DNA of 64,000 nucleotides from Qipengyuania aestuarii (GTDB lineage Bacteria; Pseudomonadota; Alphaproteobacteria; Sphingomonadales; Sphingomonadaceae). Where the stretch lies: assembly GCF_019711535.1 (NCBI RefSeq), contig NZ_JAIGNP010000003.1:372001-436000 (forward strand). Reading direction: 5' to 3'. Below are positions 61,848 to 64,000 of the stretch, in pieces. Under the pieces are notes generated by a model, which was not told where the DNA came from, did no database searches, and saw only the letters and a program-made list of their open reading frames with translations. Made by a program: the position numbers and the translations under genes. Position 1 is the first letter of the stretch. The number at the start of each line of letters is the position of its first letter.

Positions 61848-63152
61848 ATGGATATCCCGAAGAGGCCACTGGGCGTGAAGCTGCCCAATGCCATCGTGCT
61901 GCTGATCATCGGCACCGCCATGATGGCGCTCATTTTCCTGGTCTATCAGACAGTCGAAGCTGAACGCTCGCAGCGCCAGCAGTCAGGGCGGACGGCAGAG
62001 CTGATCGAGGAACTGAAGCGCGTGGAAACCGCCGCGCTCAACGGCGAGACCGGGCAGCGCGGCTATCTCATCACGCTCGACCGCCGTTATCTCGAACCCT
62101 ATCAGGCTGGCCGGGAACAGATCGATCCAGCCCTGCGCCGGGTGCGAGACTTGCTGGGAGACGACGTGACGGCGCGGCAGGAGGAATTGCTGGACCAGAT
62201 CAGCATGCTTTCCAAAGCCAAGTTCTCCGAACTCGAAAATACGGTCGTGCTGCTGGAGGACGGGCAGCTGCTGGAAGCCCGGCGCGCGATCCTGAGCGAC
62301 CAGGGGCAGGAAACCATGGAACGTTTGCGCCGTGCGCTCGACGAGATGGAGGACATCGAACGCGAGCTGCTCTCCAGTCAGGTGCAGGACACCGCCCGCC
62401 TCGAGGGGCGCGTACTGCCGCTGCTTGCCGCTTTGATCGCGCTGCTGGTGATCGCGATCTATTTCGGTTCGCGACTGGTATCGCGCGCCGCCCGCGCAGA
62501 AGCGGAAGCCGCGCAGGCCGCCGCAGTGGGCGAAGCGCGCGACCGTGCAGATCTGCTCGCCCGCGAACTCAATCACCGGGTGAAGAACCTGTTTGCGGTC
62601 GTGCTGGCAATCATCCAGATGAGCGCGCGTGACAAGCCGGAGGCCAAGCCGGTGACGGACGCCATTTCCGAACGCGTCCGGGCGCTCCTGACCGCACATG
62701 AGGTAAGCCAAGGCGCGCTCGATCGCGAGCTCGCATCGCTCGAGGCGCTGGTCGAGACCACGCTCGCGCCCTATCGTTCGCAGACCCAACCGGCGCAGAT
62801 CGATGGGCCGGAAGTCCTGCTCCCGGCCAAGCGGATCACGCCGCTTGGTCTCGTGCTTCACGAATTGACGACCAATGCCGTCAAATATGGCGCATGGGCC
62901 CATGGCGGCGGGATCGATGTGAGCTGGAAATGGGTGGGCGACGCGGTCGAACTGGTCTGGAGCGAGAGCGGCGCTGAGATCGAAGGCGAGCCCGACCGAA
63001 AGGGCTTTGGCAGCCTGCTTATGGAAAGCGCGGCGCGCCAGTTCGGGGGAAGCGTCGAACGGGATTTCACTCCAACCGGCCTGACTGTCAGGATCACGCT
63101 GCCGCAGGTGGAAAGAAGCACAAGCCTTGCCACCACGGAGCAAGGTCAATAA
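61848..63152 (+). CDS. CHASE3-sensor HWE/HisKA_2 histidine kinase
   Basis: A 434-residue sensor kinase. The first TM helix is at residues ~10–35. A periplasmic CHASE3 domain follows (ETAALNGETGQRGYLITLDRRYLEPYQAGREQ). The second TM is at ~190–210 and then a HisKA_2 phosphoacceptor region with ELNHRVKNLFAVVLAI (His near residue 242). The ATPase part has LVLHELTTNAVKYGAW and GFGSLLMESAARQFGG. In alphaproteobacteria such kinases often feed the general stress response (PhyR/EcfG). No response regulator is adjacent. The ATG at 61848 lies two bases after the polA stop; GTG at 61845 overlaps it. Confidence 0.92.
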   Translation: MDIPKRPLGVKLPNAIVLLIIGTAMMALIFLVYQTVEAERSQRQQSGRTAELIEELKRVETAALNGETGQRGYLITLDRRYLEPYQAGREQIDPALRRVRDLLGDDVTARQEELLDQISMLSKAKFSELENTVVLLEDGQLLEARRAILSDQGQETMERLRRALDEMEDIERELLSSQVQDTARLEGRVLPLLAALIALLVIAIYFGSRLVSRAARAEAEAAQAAAVGEARDRADLLARELNHRVKNLFAVVLAIIQMSARDKPEAKPVTDAISERVRALLTAHEVSQGALDRELASLEALVETTLAPYRSQTQPAQIDGPEVLLPAKRITPLGLVLHELTTNAVKYGAWAHGGGIDVSWKWVGDAVELVWSESGAEIEGEPDRKGFGSLLMESAARQFGGSVERDFTPTGLTVRITLPQVERSTSLATTEQGQ

Positions 63153-63163
63153 TCGCGTAGGCG

Positions 63164-64000
63164 ATGCTCGAGCGGTACTATCCCCAGAACTGGCCGGTTT
63201 CCTACGAAGGCCTGATCCACACAGCGATTGCCTTGGGAGTAGCCACGTTCCTGGCGCTGGCCCTGCACTGGATCGTCTTCAAACTGCTCGGCCGGGTCAC
63301 CCGCGCATCGGCCAGCAGGGTGGACGACACCCTCGTTGCCAAGGTCCGCAAGCCAATGCGCTGGGCGATGATTGCGTTCGGCATTTCCATCGCCGCAGAA
63401 AATGACGCGCTGATTGGCGACGGGTGGGATACGCTGATCCGGTATCTCATGCCTGCCGTCATCGGCTGGGTGGCCTTCTCCTTCGTCAAGGGGCTGGCCG
63501 CGGGTTACGAGGCGCAGCTGGCGGTCACCGGCGAAGAAGTCCTGCATCGCGGATACCGCACCCGTATCGCGATCCTGTCACGCACTGCGCGGGTGGCGAT
63601 CGTCATCATCACCATTTCGCTCATCATGGTGAATATTCCCGGTGTGCGCGATGTCGGCACCACGATGCTGGCCTCTGCCGGTCTGGCGGCCCTCGCCGTC
63701 GGCGCGGCCGCCCAGCCCGCCCTGAAATCGCTTATCGCGGGCTTGCAGATGGCGCTGACGCAGCCGCTGCGGATCGGCGATCTCGTCAAGGTCGACGGGC
63801 AGGCCGGCCGGGTGGAGGAAATCCGCATGAGCTTCGTCACCGTGCGAACCTGGGACGAACGCGTGATGGTCGTACCCACCAGTCGCTTCCTCGATCAAAG
63901 TTTCGAGAATTGGTCGCGCGTCAGCGAAAAGCTCACCGGCCCGGTGATGCTGCATCTCGATCCGGCCGCCGAAGTTGACCCTATCCGCGAGGAGTTCGAA
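63164..64000 (+). CDS. mechanosensitive ion channel of the MscS family (partial, runs off the window)
   Basis: An open frame of 279 codons without a stop before the window end. It starts MLERYYPQNWPVSYEGLIHT and has an N-terminal set of about four TM helices. The MscS pore helix is LASAGLAALAVGAAAQPALKSLIAGLQMALTQPLRIGDLVKVDG, then VEEIRMSFVTVRTWDERVMVVPTSRFLDQSFENWSR from the beta domain. It is longer than the MscS gene at 42.6–43.4 kb and seems to be the multi-helix YnaI/YbdG-like kind. It begins 11 bp after the histidine kinase, so the two may be co-transcribed. Confidence 0.88.
   Translation, partial: MLERYYPQNWPVSYEGLIHTAIALGVATFLALALHWIVFKLLGRVTRASASRVDDTLVAKVRKPMRWAMIAFGISIAAENDALIGDGWDTLIRYLMPAVIGWVAFSFVKGLAAGYEAQLAVTGEEVLHRGYRTRIAILSRTARVAIVIITISLIMVNIPGVRDVGTTMLASAGLAALAVGAAAQPALKSLIAGLQMALTQPLRIGDLVKVDGQAGRVEEIRMSFVTVRTWDERVMVVPTSRFLDQSFENWSRVSEKLTGPVMLHLDPAAEVDPIREEFE

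Overview
The window reads as chromosomal DNA from a GC-rich alphaproteobacterium, most likely order Sphingomonadales and probably family Erythrobacteraceae. This is inferred from the overall protein style, the DUF2312/GapR and DUF1244 genes, divergent timA/secB, the rpoB–DUF5076–rpoC layout and the alphaproteobacterial L10 leader. No rRNA or tRNA gene was seen, so the taxonomy rests on protein resemblance only. Most of the window is ordinary core genome. The accessory-looking part is roughly 50.1–54.4 kb.

Layout. 0–9.3 kb: a VOC protein and a DUF983 protein, then a peroxide-defence block (ahpC, ahpF, katG, katA) and a LytTR regulator divergent from a DUF2306 membrane protein. 9.3–16.7 kb: envelope and secretion genes (Pr6Pr, Smr, mltA, timA/secB, murJ), trpS and a CPBP membrane protease. 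16.6–25.7 kb: YbjQ, a short-chain dehydrogenase, GapR-like, DUF1244, pyk, a SulP transporter, gltX and a GGDEF–EAL protein. 25.8–38.6 kb: rpoC–DUF5076–rpoB on the minus strand, and rplJ–rplL with an L10 autoregulatory leader on the plus strand. Between them lies a three-gene DUF2975/XRE/membrane operon with a triple operator, plus two small acidic lipoproteins. 38.8–45.7 kb: a small membrane protein, a cytochrome c lipoprotein, a PagL-like protein, a PilZ–XRE fusion, a MATE exporter, an MscS channel, and groES–groEL behind a CIRCE element.

45.7–50.2 kb is a copper module. csoR–DUF2231–DUF305 runs leftward and copA–copB runs rightward from a 48-bp intergenic region that holds a CsoR-type operator. 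Immediately after copB, an imperfect 205-bp direct repeat (the copB tail plus its downstream DNA) brackets a TetR regulator and an alpha/beta hydrolase. The hydrolase has a perfect 17-bp palindrome in its promoter. Next come a small Cys-rich DUF6980 protein and, divergent from it, an AT-richer gene for a TIR-domain protein. These are the best candidates for recently acquired functions, including a possible anti-phage effector.

54.4–64 kb: a DUF305–LVIVD fusion, a host-attachment family protein, a divergent class A beta-lactamase-like protein, a third small acidic lipoprotein, polA, a CHASE3/HWE histidine kinase and an MscS channel cut by the window end. Recurring themes are oxidative and copper stress, with AhpC/AhpF, two catalases and CopAB, and envelope maintenance. 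Several regulatory sites can be read directly: the L10 leader, CIRCE, the CsoR operator, the triple TATCG-N5-CGATA operator and the TetR-type palindrome.
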